From Trema orientale (taxonomy: Eukaryota > Streptophyta > Magnoliopsida > Rosales > Cannabaceae), in contig JXTC01000138.1 in NCBI GenBank assembly GCA_002914845.1, positions 593,994 through 657,993 on the forward strand: DNA of 64,000 bases, read 5' to 3'. The notes under the pieces are model-generated. The model worked only from the letters and a program-made list of their open reading frames with translations, made no database searches and had not been told where the DNA came from. Each line of letters starts with the position of its first letter. Position 1 is the stretch's first letter. Made by a program: the position numbers and the translations under genes. Positions 1 to 11,589 of this stretch are shown piece after piece.

Positions 1-761
1 TGATTCCTTCAAGCCTTTAGAGAATGATCTATGATTGTACAATATATATATATATATATTCCTTCTTATGATGTCCTTAATTTTAAAGAAAATGCACATG
101 CATGACATGTACTATACGGTCAATGTGATATTTTTGATAAGTACCTTTCCAATAAAGAAAGAGAGAAGAGTACCAAAATAGTGAACCAAGTTGTTGAATA
201 GGACAAGTGTTATATGGCATTAGCTATGTCAATATTTGGAATAAGAGGGATGCTAATTGTATTTTTTTATACATTCTCCTAGTCTCACTTACTATAGTGA
301 AAAAGATTAGTATTCCTCCTGGAATAATGATATATTCTTAACACTACTAACACGATTTGGTATAGTTTTCTATTGGATTTTAAAGCCGAAGCTCATGTTT
401 TTTATGTCGAGGTTACACTCCTTTATCAAGGAAGAGTTTTAAATAAAAACCAATTTGAGTAAACTAAGCCCCATAGCATTTCATGGGGCTAAGTGTTTAT
501 GCTTGACAATATCATTTTAATTAGTCTTTTTGTTTTATGGTAGTTTTTATTGTAAAATTCTAAATTTGTCCTTAAACTTTTCATGACAAGTTGAGATTAC
601 ACTCCTGATTAGTTGAGTTTTATTTACTGAGATCGAGTTTGTTTATTGATCTGAGATTTAAAACCACAACAATTTAATTATTGGAAAAAAAGGTGCTATA
701 TACTTCATTTAGATATGCTATTTATAAAAGTTTCCCGAGCAATTCAAAGGTTTAATTTATG
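1..761. other. AT-rich non-coding DNA
   Basis: No coding region or recognisable element is visible. The stretch is AT-rich with a short (AT)n run near position 45. All reading frames are closed by frequent stops. Confidence 0.6.
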
Positions 762-1232
762 CAAAAATTACACTTAGTACCCGGTTTTATAACTTAATTT
801 CATAAATAATTGTTTTTAATGTTTCTTTCAAAAGTACCTGTTTTTGTGGTACACATTTTGTATGCAAAATATGAGTGGTATACATTTTCAATGTAAATTT
901 TTACCCATATAGTATACATTCCATGTGTAAAATTTGAACGGTATACATTTACAATATAAATGTTTACTATAGTTTTCATTTTTCATTATAAATTTGACCT
1001 ATGGTATACATTTTGTATCTCAATTTTTTGTGTAATTTTTATTCATGAAATATGTACCACCATATATATTTGATGTGTGAGATGTATACCAGGGTACATA
1101 CATTTTATTTGCAAAATACTGGTAGTCTACATTTCTAATAAAACAAATATAAAAACAGGTAAAAATGAAATAAAAATAAAAAACAGATATTTATAAAAAT
1201 AGGGTTGTAAAATGGATATTTATCAATTTTTC
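762..1232. repeat. Foldback (MITE-like) element with internal tandem motif
   Basis: The ends form imperfect inverted repeats of roughly 85 bp: the stretch after 762 matches, on the opposite strand, the stretch ending near 1232. Both arms carry an ACCTGTTTTT block. The interior is a degenerate array of a unit containing GGTATACATTT, seen at least six times between about 850 and 1130 with alternating TGTAAAATTT blocks. No target duplication was clear. Boundaries and superfamily are uncertain. Confidence 0.5.
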
Positions 1233-1356
1233 CTAAATTTATAGAACTTTTCATTTCCAATTTTAGTCCTCAATAAAATAATTAACATACAAACAACCTA
1301 CAAATAGAAATGGTTTATTTCTTTCCCATTAATAGAGAATTCGATGCATGTATTTT

Positions 1357-1488
1357 TAACTAATGATTACCACTGACTACAAATTTAAAGGAAAATAATA
1401 TACACTACCAAGGGTTGAACTCTTAATCTCTCCAAACTCACACACACATTCTTTAAGCTTTGGACCAACTGAACTAATCTCAGTTGAC
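1357..1488 (-). mobile_element. tRNA-derived SINE, 3'-shortened copy
   Basis: Read on the minus strand, this has a tRNA-like head (GTTCAGTTGGTCCAAAGC as box A and GAGTTCAACCC as box B) and a tail ending ATCATTAGTTA. It is bracketed by an exact 12-bp target duplication, TGCATGTATTTT, at 1345-1356 and 1489-1500. Head and tail match the copies at 1961 and 19811, so all three belong to one family. This copy lacks the AAGCCCCACTTTT end seen in the others. Confidence 0.75.
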
Positions 1489-1960
1489 TGCATGTATTTT
1501 CTTCCTTATATGCTAATATTTCTCTATCTCTTTCTTGTTTCTCAGGCTTCTAAAATATCTTAAGCTGCAGTAGAGTCCAAGACAGCGCCTTCTATATACC
1601 ATGTCGTCAATTGCAGATCTCACTTCTGCAAATGACATCATGATGCACGCCTTTAAATATGAATCTCTCTCTCTGTATCTCTCTCTCATGTATTTTTCTT
1701 TTGTGTAGCTGACGTCATCTCTATATTCCATTCTTATATGGTCGCCGTTATTATTATTATTCGTCACTATATTCTCATGAAACCAGCCGTTTTCTTTTAC
1801 CAGTACGGTAAACAATCTATGACCCTCAACTTTGCGTACGAAAAGATAGCAAATTGTAAAACACATCTTTATCTTTATTGTGATGGACCCAACGATAGCT
1901 AAGATATATCGTTTTCTATAGAAAACGAGATCTGCTAATGTATTATGAATCATTCGATCA

Positions 1961-2115
1961 GCCAATTAGGGGCTAACTCAGTTGGTCCAAGGCTTTAAAA
2001 ATGTATGTGTAAGTTTTAGAGGGTCATGGGTTCAAGTCTTGATAGTGTGTGTATGTGTGATATTTTTAATTAAATTTATAATAAGTGATGGTCATTAGTT
2101 AAGCCCCACTTTTTA

Positions 2116-2158
<43 letters not shown>
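1961..2158 (+). mobile_element. tRNA-derived SINE with (AT)n tail
   Basis: Box A-like GGCTAACTCAGTTGGTCC and box B-like GGGTTCAAGTC are spaced as in RNA polymerase III promoters. The 3' end reads GGTCATTAGTTAAGCCCCAC followed by T/A-rich sequence and a long (AT)n run (2118-2158). The flanks form a 16-bp target duplication, ATGAATCATTCGATCA at 1945-1960 and ATGAATCATTGGATCA at 2159-2174, with one mismatch. This marks a target-primed retroposition. Confidence 0.8.
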
Positions 2159-2163
<5 letters not shown>

Positions 2164-2330
2164 TCATTGGATCAACACAATGTTTTTTTCTTTTTTTCCC
2201 TCTTCGAAATTGACCATAATTACTAGAATAGTTGAGTAGAGATGGAACGAACTGATAAAATCTAGTGCTTCCTACAAAAAATCAGGCCAAAATCCGAAAA
2301 ATTGAAAAACAAAAATAACACTATGTACGG

Positions 2331-2849
2331 ATTTTCAAAAAATAATGCTAAAAATATGATATTTCTAAAATAATTATTTTTCCTTACGATATTCAGTGGT
2401 ATTTTTCTAAATATTTTGGCTATTGGGAATATAAGAAACTAATTTAGTTACTAGAAATCGAGAAAATAATTTGGTTACTAAAAACCAGTTTAGTTTCTTG
2501 TAACAAATAACCGGATACAAAGCTGAAAAAAATAAAACAAAACAAAACAAGTAGGTAGAAATACACTTGCTTATCCGTACTTCCATATGCTGCATATATT
2601 ATGCATTTCCAATAAAAATTAGTGATTGTAAAATGTCCATACAAAGTCAAATAAAGGTTATTGCAAACTAGAGAAAAATATTACATGAAACTAATTTGAT
2701 TTGCTAGAAACTAGAAAATAATTTGGTTACTAGAAACTAAATTGGTTTATCGGTTTTCAGTAACTAAAATATTTAGAAAAATATTATCAAATGTCGTATA
2801 GAAATATAGTTATTTTGGGAAGGCCATATTTTTATATTATTTTTGAAAA
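2331..2849. repeat. Foldback element with long imperfect inverted arms
   Basis: The left arm (about 2331-2480) and right arm (about 2690-2849) are inverted copies of each other over roughly 150 bp. Both contain TATTTTTCTAAATATTTT followed by GTTACT/TTTCTAGTAAC blocks. The centre of about 210 bp is non-coding. The minus-strand reading frames here (for example 2407-2650) are chance ORFs in this AT-rich repeat. Boundaries and target duplication were not resolved. Confidence 0.5.
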
Positions 2850-5441
2850 CTTAGGTATAAGTGTCCAACTCACTTGAAAAATGTTGAATGACCTTAGACT
2901 TTTCGAAAAATCCTGAACTTATTTGGAACTATATCATTTTTTAAGAGTTTATTTGGAAAAATAACACTTTCAAAAATAGTTAGAAAGATGCCACTTTTTC
3001 TTCAATATTATTACTTTTCAAAAGTATTCGATGTAACTAATCGGGTTAGTTAAGATAACGAACGAATTACTTGAGTTAACAAGTCATCTAAAGTAACTGG
3101 TTCGGTTACCTTAAGTACCTTATTAATTTATAAAAGATTGTATTTTTCTAAACATTTTTAAAAATGGTATTTTTCTAAATAAATTCAGGATTTTTCAAAA
3201 AAACTAAAAATCTGAGATTTTTCAATTTGTTTTCGGCTATCCTTTAATGGCATGATTAATGGGTTGTATAAGGAAAAAAACCAAAAAAAAAACTATAATG
3301 CACATATCATAAACTCAAAAACTCAATTAAGCAGAATGTACAAGACTTAAGAAGTGCTATTAGTAAATTCAAGAATAATTCTTTCTTTGCATACCACTAC
3401 GAAAATTTTAGAATTCAAATTTAATTTTTGACATAGTATGTGTCAATTATGTGTATATATATATATATATAAATAGAGTAATTCTATGAGCCACTATTAG
3501 TGCCCAACATCATATGAAGTATAAGCGGAGCTTGGATTATTATTCGGGGGGATGGCAGCATATAACAACGGTGGTCTGGGAGAGAGAAGAACGAGAAATT
3601 TGGGAAGGTGAAAGTATAAGTATAAAAGGGGTTTTATGTTTAGCCTTTTGGTTTCTCTAAAGGGCCCTCAGAGTAAGGCCGAAGATGGCTCATAATCCAT
3701 TAGTCTTAGACTGCTGGCCAATCCAAGTTTGAAGCCTATCAAGCATTAAAATATCACAGGGCTATGTGTGTGAATTTAAATCTTAGGAGAAATAATGTTA
3801 ATTTTTATTAAATCTTATATACAAATTAATAAATAAAAAAATTTTCGAGGGGCAATTGCACAGTCTTGATCAGTGTATCTCCGCTTTTGAGTTTAATCAA
3901 TAAACAATGTCCTATATGGGTTATACTTAAATTTTAATTATAATCAACTTGTAATAAACTAGCACATCATATTGTGTTAAATACTATATGGTATTTTTTA
4001 GCATTAATTATATAAATAAAATATATGAATATCCGATTTTGTAGGAAACTAATTTTGAATTGGCTAACATATTACAATTTGTGGTTGGCATTAAGTCTTT
4101 AGAAAAATAGGGAAATTAAAAGGCAATCATTTCATGATAGAGACGAGACCTAAAGATTAATGTTTATTTCATTTTTGTAATTGATATAAATTATAGGATA
4201 ATCCTGGACAGTATGATTTATTATTATCTATTGCGTAAAATGTTAATTGTTATTTTTCATATGTTATTGTTATATTTCACTGTTATGATTGCAATACCAT
4301 ATTTGTTATAATATGTCTTGTTGAATAACAAGTACCACTCAAAATGTTTCATATGGCCAGGCCTTATAATATGAGTAATTTAAATACGTTCTGAAAACAT
4401 ATTAAATCATACAATAAATCTCAGTATTTTAAAAATAATCGTGGGAAAAGGTTTATGTAATAAGATCTTTGATCTTACTTTAAATTCATGAGTTGGGTTT
4501 CAACATTTTACTCCCTAATAGAGATAACCTAACATTTTGGGATTGTTTTCTTATTGAGTGCATTTCTGCCGTATAAGACCTGTAACATATTATTTATAAC
4601 GTTTTTGGAGACATATTACATTAAGAAACTATCTCTAAGTGTAAATAATTGTCGTCCACCCAACTTTGGATTGCTAATATGCTTCGAACGATTACTTATT
4701 AGTAATATTTAAGGACCCAAAAATAATTTTTAGTTAATACTAAATATAAGATATTTAGTTATTATTAGTGATTGGGAGGGTCCCAATTTGGCTAGGACAT
4801 GGTATGATCTCCTTATCATAATTCAAGTTTAGATTACCATCGAATATTTTTAGTTTCTAGGTACATCTATATTTGCATGGAACATGATTTTACTTATTAT
4901 AGTTGACATTTATTTATACAAAATTTATTTCTGTAGATGGTAAAATATGCTCGGACCCTAAACCTTAACAAAGATTGCATATGGAGTGTAGGGATATAGC
5001 TAATTAAGATAAAAACAAGATTATAAGATAAGGTAAGCATTCAGCTCTACAGTGACATGCAGTCAGATATATTTGTTGAATAAGTTTTACTGAGTTAGAC
5101 TAGAAATGCTAGTATAAGACGAGATTCAACACGTGTAAGTGATAAGTGCACAATTGAATGTGAGTAAATAAGATAAAAATAATGATGGTGTTGCTTAGAG
5201 TTCTGTTGAATTACACAAAATGTGCTAGCATAAAACGGGATTTAGCATATGAGATTTAGATATAAATATATGAATAAGCAAGTGTTAGATGAATAATTCA
5301 GATGAGTAGTTATCTCGAATATAAATGTAAAGATTGACCATTTTCATTGCTAGGCCCTCCTTAGGCAATATCAGAGTGCCTTTAAATGAATGAATATGTA
5401 TAAAATTTAATTAAGCATATACAAACTTCGGATAAAAGTGT
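2850..5441. other. AT-rich non-coding DNA with scattered repeat debris
   Basis: No gene is supported. Between 2870 and 3230 there are blocks (AAAAATGGTATTTTTCTAAA, GGTTAGTTAAG, TAACTGGTTCGGTTACC) related to the foldback at 2331-2849 and the array at 48.7-49.0 kb. An (AT)n run lies near 3452-3470. The remainder is unremarkable intergenic DNA. Confidence 0.5.
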
Positions 5442-6140
5442 TGATAGGTGTCAATTTTATCTATATTTTATATCATTTTTCCATATAATTTTGTTAAGTT
5501 TCTTGATATTTTTATGTTACTTATCTTCATTTTTGTATTTTAAGTGAATTTTGAGGGAAAGGAGTACTATGAAAGGCTTAGGATCATTTGTTTTTAACTT
5601 ATTCTTTCTTTCTTAAACCAACATTTACTAGCCCCATTACAATATGTATAAAGACCTTTTGATCTCAGGAAATGTCTTTAGGTGTAGTGGAGATGGTACC
5701 GATAGAGAAGCCTATGATTTAGTATTTTGATTAGGTATCTGGTGGAATTCTTTTTGAAATCTGACAAAACTACTTTTCAAAACATATTTAGAGTTAATAA
5801 CTGCTAGTAAATAGTTATCATACAAATAAATATAGTTGTTTAAAGAGTATTTTAGTTTTGAAATGATTAAGGAATTAATGTGATGATTGTCTGATGGAGG
5901 AGTTATGTATATTTACTGTTCTCTGAGATAAAAAGCTAGAAGTTAGTTGGGTATAGTCAAGTTAAGATAAGCTTGATTGTTTGCTCGAGGACTAGTTAGT
6001 TCAAGTGTGGTAGAATTTGATAGGTGTGAATTTTATCCATGTTTTATATCATTTCTCCACTTCATTTTGTTGGGTTTCTTGATATTTTCATGTTACTTAT
6101 CTTCACTTTTGTATATTAGGTAAATTTTGAGGAAAATAAG
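5442..6140 (+). repeat. Decayed Gypsy LTR start repeats
   Basis: A block of about 120 bp beginning TGATAGGTGTCAATTTTATC at 5442 is repeated at 6018 with modest divergence. Just before the second copy, GCTCGAGGACTAG and TCAAGTGTGG (5979-6010) resemble the polypurine-tract region of plant Tat/Athila-type Gypsy elements, where the 3' LTR follows. This suggests remains of two LTR starts with about 450 bp of internal 3' sequence between them. No polyprotein coding remains. Confidence 0.5.
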
Positions 6141-7810
6141 TAAAATAGAGCTAGAACAAGTAAAAACGGAGCAAAGATAGAAGAAACATGCAAATCGGTA
6201 GTACTAGGAGTCTAGTGCTGCGGCATTGGTCCGTTGGAGCCACTGTCTCAAGCTTCCGGAAGTCTTGGTAGAAGATGAAAGAGAAAAAAGAGGAAAAAAA
6301 AAAACGGAAATCAGAAAAAAAAAAAACCTCAGTGCCACTTTAAAAAAATATGAATGAGTTTTAGGCCCATATTTAATATTTTAAAGTACAGAACAACAAC
6401 AAAATTAGGCCCACATTGTATCCCATATTCGGCCCGCATAAGCACAACCACTTAGATAGGGCCTATTTAGGTTCGTACAAAATGTGGGTTAGACCTGTGA
6501 GTCATGCCGGGTTCCTTAATAAGAATATGGGATGGGCCGGCCTTAGACATGGTACAAAGTCCGTATAGGCTTATCAAATATGGCCCGAACCGGTGCAACC
6601 CACTTTACATCTCTACTTGGCGCTGAAGCCCGTGTGCCACGACGCTCGTGGTCTGATAGCTAGGCTGAAGGAGCCAAGATACTTGGTGATTAGGAGGATC
6701 AAGTAGTGTCCAATATGACTTTAGTGACCAGGAGGATTAGGAGGCCATCTTTCGACAGTAGTCCGTTTTCTTGATACTGGGTTAAGCTTTGGTTTTAGTT
6801 GTATTTGGATTATGTAGATTGAGTTAGCATAGAACTTAGATTACTACTTTTGATTATGTTTGTAAACTTTATATGCCATATTAGTACTTGATACTTAAAG
6901 TGTAAATGATGATGCATAGACTTGGACTTGAGTACTTGTATTTTCTAATTACTAATCAAGCTATGTTTAGTGGTATGTACGAACTATGTAAAATATTCAC
7001 TAGCTGAAATTCTAAATACCTTTCAAAAATAGACTGTTTTATAAAATTGAAACTTTTTACATATTTTTATAACAAATTAAGGAATTTCTAATTCAAATGA
7101 AATTCTGGGGTTTGGGTCGTGACACTTATAGCTAGTGAAACTATTATTTAAAAGAAAATTATCCAAAAACTTGAATGGATACCTATTATTCTGTCAAACA
7201 AAGACTTAAATGTTACGATCATAATTTAGTTGGTGGGCTACCTTCGGAGTCCAAATTATAGAGTTTCATCGTTTTTTATTCTAGCAGGAGATTCAGGACC
7301 TGGATTGTTCCGGTCACGTTATCTTTTTTAAAAATAAACTAATATTTTTTATAATTGTCAACGAAAGTTTTCTTGTAGGATCTAGATTAAAAATGATGAT
7401 AATAATAATAATAAATAAAAAGAAGAGACAAGTAATATTTTAGAGTTGATTGTGCCACCTATAGTGGTCGATCCTGCTATGAACTATTCATATCTAATTC
7501 TTCCCGTAATCAATTTAATTTATTAAGCTTGTATGATTTTGTCAACTCTCAAGATCATCAGAGAGATTTAATTATATATAAATTAAAGACAACTTTCAAT
7601 ACATTAATAACAATTGCGATAAAAGAAATTAATTACATGTAGACATCAAATAATGCAGGTGCAGCTAGCTTAATTACACTAACATTAATTCAAATGATAA
7701 AATATGCACCCAAAATATCAGGAACATTGAATGGAAAATTTTTAGGAGACTACTCGCGGTGAAGAAGCACGCCAAGTTTGTTGAGTGTATATGATGCGGC
7801 GTGGTAGTGC
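6141..7810. other. Non-coding repeat remnants 3' of hydrolase gene 1
   Basis: There is a GC-enriched stretch at 6190-6260 and a CpG-poor, GGCC-containing repeat at 6390-6620. A sequence ending GGGTCGTGACA near 7122 resembles a Gypsy LTR 3' terminus (compare GGTTGTGACA ending at 48116). These are probably fragments of the LTR that starts at 6018 or of other elements. A short (AAT)n run lies at about 7395-7415. No gene is visible. Confidence 0.4.
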
Positions 7811-10800
7811 TCATTCCTCCAACAAGGAGGCAAGAATTTTCTTGAGGTTGTTATTATAGACACATGGTCTCTCCAATGGAACAAGGTGACCTGCCTTCTC
7901 TATGCTTTCCAGTGTCGCTCTCTCTCCTAGTTGCCTGGATATCACCAGTTTGGATCAAGTCATTGACTTTAATTATGTAAATAATCAGTGTAATTAATAC
8001 GCAAATGCCTTCAATTGTGACAAATTATATAAGAGTTGTATATACACACTCACTATAATCAAATTCATTTTCTATAATGCTAATTTACTGTTATATCTAT
8101 ATAGAAATATATAATTAAGAACATACGTCTTCAAGTTGCTAGCAGTTTCCATGTTGAATATCTTGTCATTTTGCCCCCACAAAAGAGCAACCCTCTGCAT
8201 GAATGCATCAATTAGACGGTACTTTGTAATTAGTCAATTCTATTTATAAAGCTTGATATCAAATGGAATCGAACTCATATATTAAAAAAATTTGATGAAA
8301 TTAATCAAGATATTTAATATGTGGATCCTTTCTTTCAGTCTATATAATACTTGCAGGTGGAGATCATTAATACAAGAAGTCAATCGCTATGGGTGGTCCT
8401 CCTTTCGGAAGTCTTAATTAATACATTAAATGTAACAATATAAAGTAATGCAACTTGAACTTAGAGCAATCTACTCATAAAAGCTAATAATTTGAACAGA
8501 GAAACTTTTGGCGATTGTAGATGTGTACTACTGCTCAGTCCACATTTTACTTTTACTTTCCACTAAATGCTTATATGCCCTTGTGAAGAACGCCTATTAA
8601 TTGCTATATTCATTGAGATAAAAAATAGGTGTTCCGAAAAAATATAAAAAACATTGACATAAGACATATATGACAGTCATATGAACAATGACGAATATGA
8701 TAAAATAATGCTGGCTATTGATCTTGCAAGATCATTCTTGGCTGAAATGAAGAAAACTACTTTTTATATCGAAAGGAACTTAAACCTAAAAAAATAAAAA
8801 ATAAAAATAAAAATGAAAAGCTGTTACTTTGAAGAAAACATGCTATGAGCACGAGCATCTACAAACTTTACACATTAACCCGGCCAATTTTTCTATTAGT
8901 ACGTTATGCTTGCTGCTTGGCACTATCAATACAGAAATTAATAACTTAATACCTTAAAGACAAATAATAAATCTGGTAATCTGCGTTGACTTTGTTCCAA
9001 TGTTAATAAGTAAACGAATTAAAAATAAAACAGACAGCTAATATCAAAACGTAAGATAATCTTGAAAAAAAAAAGAAGGAATAGTTTATTCATAGAAAAA
9101 GCAAAATTACTTCAGACTGGTTTTGCAAAATATTAAACATAATACCAAACCTGCGGGTAATGAGGAACAATGAAGTCATTGTCAGATACGACCAAGGCCT
9201 CCAGAAGTTCTTTCTTCTCCTTTCGGTTGTCAAACATTACCTGCCACCACTCACTAAATTAACTATAAAGGAACTTTTATTTAGCCAAACGAAAAAAACC
9301 CTAATAAAAAATTTTGTGTAAAGTTTTAGCGGTCACCCAAAATACAAAATTAATTTTATTCAAAAAGAAAATCATAAAACTGTACTGCAATGTTGTCGAT
9401 ATTAATTCTTTGGTTTGTGCCAGTAAAGATATTTTGTGTACTGATTATTTAGTTCATGAACTAAATAACTGTTAAAAAATGTCCTTGAATTTACCAATTA
9501 GTGAAAATAATTTTTTTTATTATAATTGATGATTTTTAGAGATAAATAAAACGCCTTCTCAAATCCTAAAAGTTTGCTTGCAAATCTGAAATGAGTTTTT
9601 TTTTTTTTTTTTTTTTTTGTTTTTCTTAAACGGCACATCACACACCTTTTCTGCCATCCAATTTTCAACGGTATTTACAATTGTTAACTAAATGGATTTT
9701 ATTATCACCAATATGCTGGTTTAGTGAGATTTTTGAATATTTATTTAGTTCAAGTACTAAACAGTACTAATTGAAGAATTCACGAACTTTGGCTTATAAT
9801 TTTCCAAGCCAATGTCATTTCTTTAGGCCACGTTTGGAATGCAGGATAAGGATAGGATTAGATTGGATTAAATTAATCCCATGTTTGGTGCATGCATATG
9901 AGATGGATTGGATTGGATTAAAATAATCCACTCCAAAAATAATCCCCTTAAAAGGGGATAATCTTTATCCTCTTGAGAATTTAGGATTGGAAGGGATTAT
10001 GAATTTGATTAAAAAAATAGAATGTTTTTGAAGTAGTAATAAATGATACTTTCGAAATTAACTTTTAAAAGTGGTAAAACCATAAATGGTAATTTTCAAA
10101 ATATTTTTATAAATGGTATTTTTGCAAATAATTTTACAAAAAATTGTCATTTTCCAAAAAATAAGCTATAAAAGTGGTTTTTTCAAAATATTTTTTTAAA
10201 AGTGATATTTTTCAAAATGCTTTTTAAGTGGTACTTTTCAAAATAGTTTTTTTAAAATGGTATTTTTGTAAATAAGTTTTTAAAAATGATATTTTTACAA
10301 AATTGATTTCTAAAAATGATATTTTCTAAATTAATTTTCAAAAGTGGTATTTTTCTAAATAATCAAACCTCAAAATTTGTAATTTACCTGAAACTATGAA
10401 ATACACTTATCCTAACAAAAAGTAGCACACCAAACATGGGATAGGATTGGACTATAATTCCATCTTATCCTATCCTATCCAATCCAATCCAATCTTTTAA
10501 AATAGTCCAATCCTATCCTATCTTATCCTGCATACCAAACGAAGCCTTAGAATACTAGAAATGAAGACAAGAAAACAAAAATTTCAAACCAGGAATTGGT
10601 CTTCATATCACTAGTCGTGATTGACGACTTTCAAATCTAGCATATTGTATAAGCTTTTTCAAGTCCACCTCCAAAAATGTATTAACTACAATACTTTTAT
10701 ACGGTTGTCAGATATTTATAACAAAACCGTAATTCAAGTCGGATGTCTAGGTTTAATGCAACTATAAATCATAGAATTTGACCAAATGACGTAAAATTAA

Positions 10801-11486
10801 TGTATTAGGGTTATAGTAATTACTCTTATTATTATTACCTCCAAAAACTGTCTGTAGATCCAATCGGGAACATTTGGAAGCTTGTATGTCCCAACGTCAA
10901 ACATCGCTTTCACACCTTCAACCGTCTCCGGAAGCAAACAATCCGACCAACTTTTGAACCCGATCCGCCGGAGCGAGTCCGAACTAACGGACGCCGTCAG
11001 AGCCATAACGGAACAGCTAACGACCATGGACTCGACCAAGTCAGGGAACAACTGAGCCATCTTGAAACCAACCATGCCTCCATAGCTAAGCCCAACCAAG
11101 GTGCATTTCTCCACTCCAAGCTTGCCTAGGCCCTTAGCCACGCACGCCGCCTGGAACGACGGAGACCGGTCCGTGCTGTCGGTGATCGAGTCGCCGAAGA
11201 ATAGGAAGTCCGGCACGTAAACCGCGTACTTGTTGGCCAATGACAGGACTTGGAATTGCCAATTGAATATTCCGTCGGCGGCGAAACCGTGAAGGAATAC
11301 CACGGCTTTCTTGGGCCTCTTGTCGTTTGCTTGTACGGTAGTACTGGATGATCCTTTGGTCTTTTCGGTAGGTACCCAGAAGTTCATCAACGTCCCTGGC
11401 TGGATTTCAACTCTCTGGGGTCTCATCCCTACCATCTTCAAAGCTACACTCAATAAAGTTGTGTGTACTGTGAAAATGTTCACCAT
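7811..11486 (-). CDS. Alpha/beta-hydrolase fold protein, gene 1 (four exons, 309 aa)
   Basis: Exons on the minus strand are 11486-10839, 9240-9151, 8194-8127 and 7934-7811. All introns begin GT and end AG, and the joined frame is open for 310 codons. A plant serine hydrolase of the epoxide-hydrolase/monoacylglycerol-lipase-like alpha/beta superfamily. Visible features are the oxyanion-loop motif HGFAADG (66-72), nucleophile elbow GLSYGG with Ser134, acid Asp256 in WGQNDKIF, and catalytic His285 in KAGHLVPLERP. The length fits the family. The start is the ATG giving MVNIFTV, matching MVNLLTV in the paralog at 39852-43187; the in-frame extension to 11540 begins with TTG, not ATG. A hydrophobic N-terminus (about residues 9-20) could associate with membranes. 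Substrate is unknown. Intron 1 (1598 bp) carries a MITE. Expression cannot be judged from sequence. Confidence 0.93.
9826..10546. mobile_element. Tourist-like (PIF/Harbinger) MITE in intron 1 of gene 1
   Basis: Terminal inverted repeats of about 45 bp start GGCCACGTTTGGAATGCAGG on the left and GGCTTCGTTTGGTATGCAGG on the right (read inward). They are flanked by the 3-bp target duplication TTA at 9823-9825 and 10547-10549, the signature of Harbinger/Tourist elements. The 721-bp body has no transposase. It contains subterminal GGATTGGATT-type repeats and, from about 10030 to 10370, a degenerate array of roughly 30-bp units around AAAGTGGTATTTTTCAAAAT. Confidence 0.85.
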
Positions 11487-11548
11487 ATCTCTCTGCTGTC
11501 TGTCTCTCTTCCTAGCCTCTTTAATTTGTGATTGAAACAAAGATGAAG

Positions 11549-11560
11549 ATATATAAATAA
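11549..11560 (-). promoter_or_regulatory. Possible TATA box of hydrolase gene 1
   Basis: On the minus strand TTATTTATATAT lies about 65 nt upstream of the ATG at 11486, a plausible TATA position for a short 5' UTR. The surroundings are generally AT-rich with (AT)n at 11570-11583, so a chance match is possible. Confidence 0.35.
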
Positions 11561-11589
11561 ATAACGTATATATATATATATATGATATT

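Noticed and set aside
1513..1965. 150-codon minus-strand ORF
   Set aside because: No domain; basic, low-complexity translation of AT- and CT-rich DNA between two SINEs, partly overlapping the target duplication of one.
11487..11540. N-terminal extension of hydrolase gene 1 (18 extra codons)
   Set aside because: The extension starts at TTG, not ATG; the paralog starts with the same MVN motif at the internal ATG (11486).
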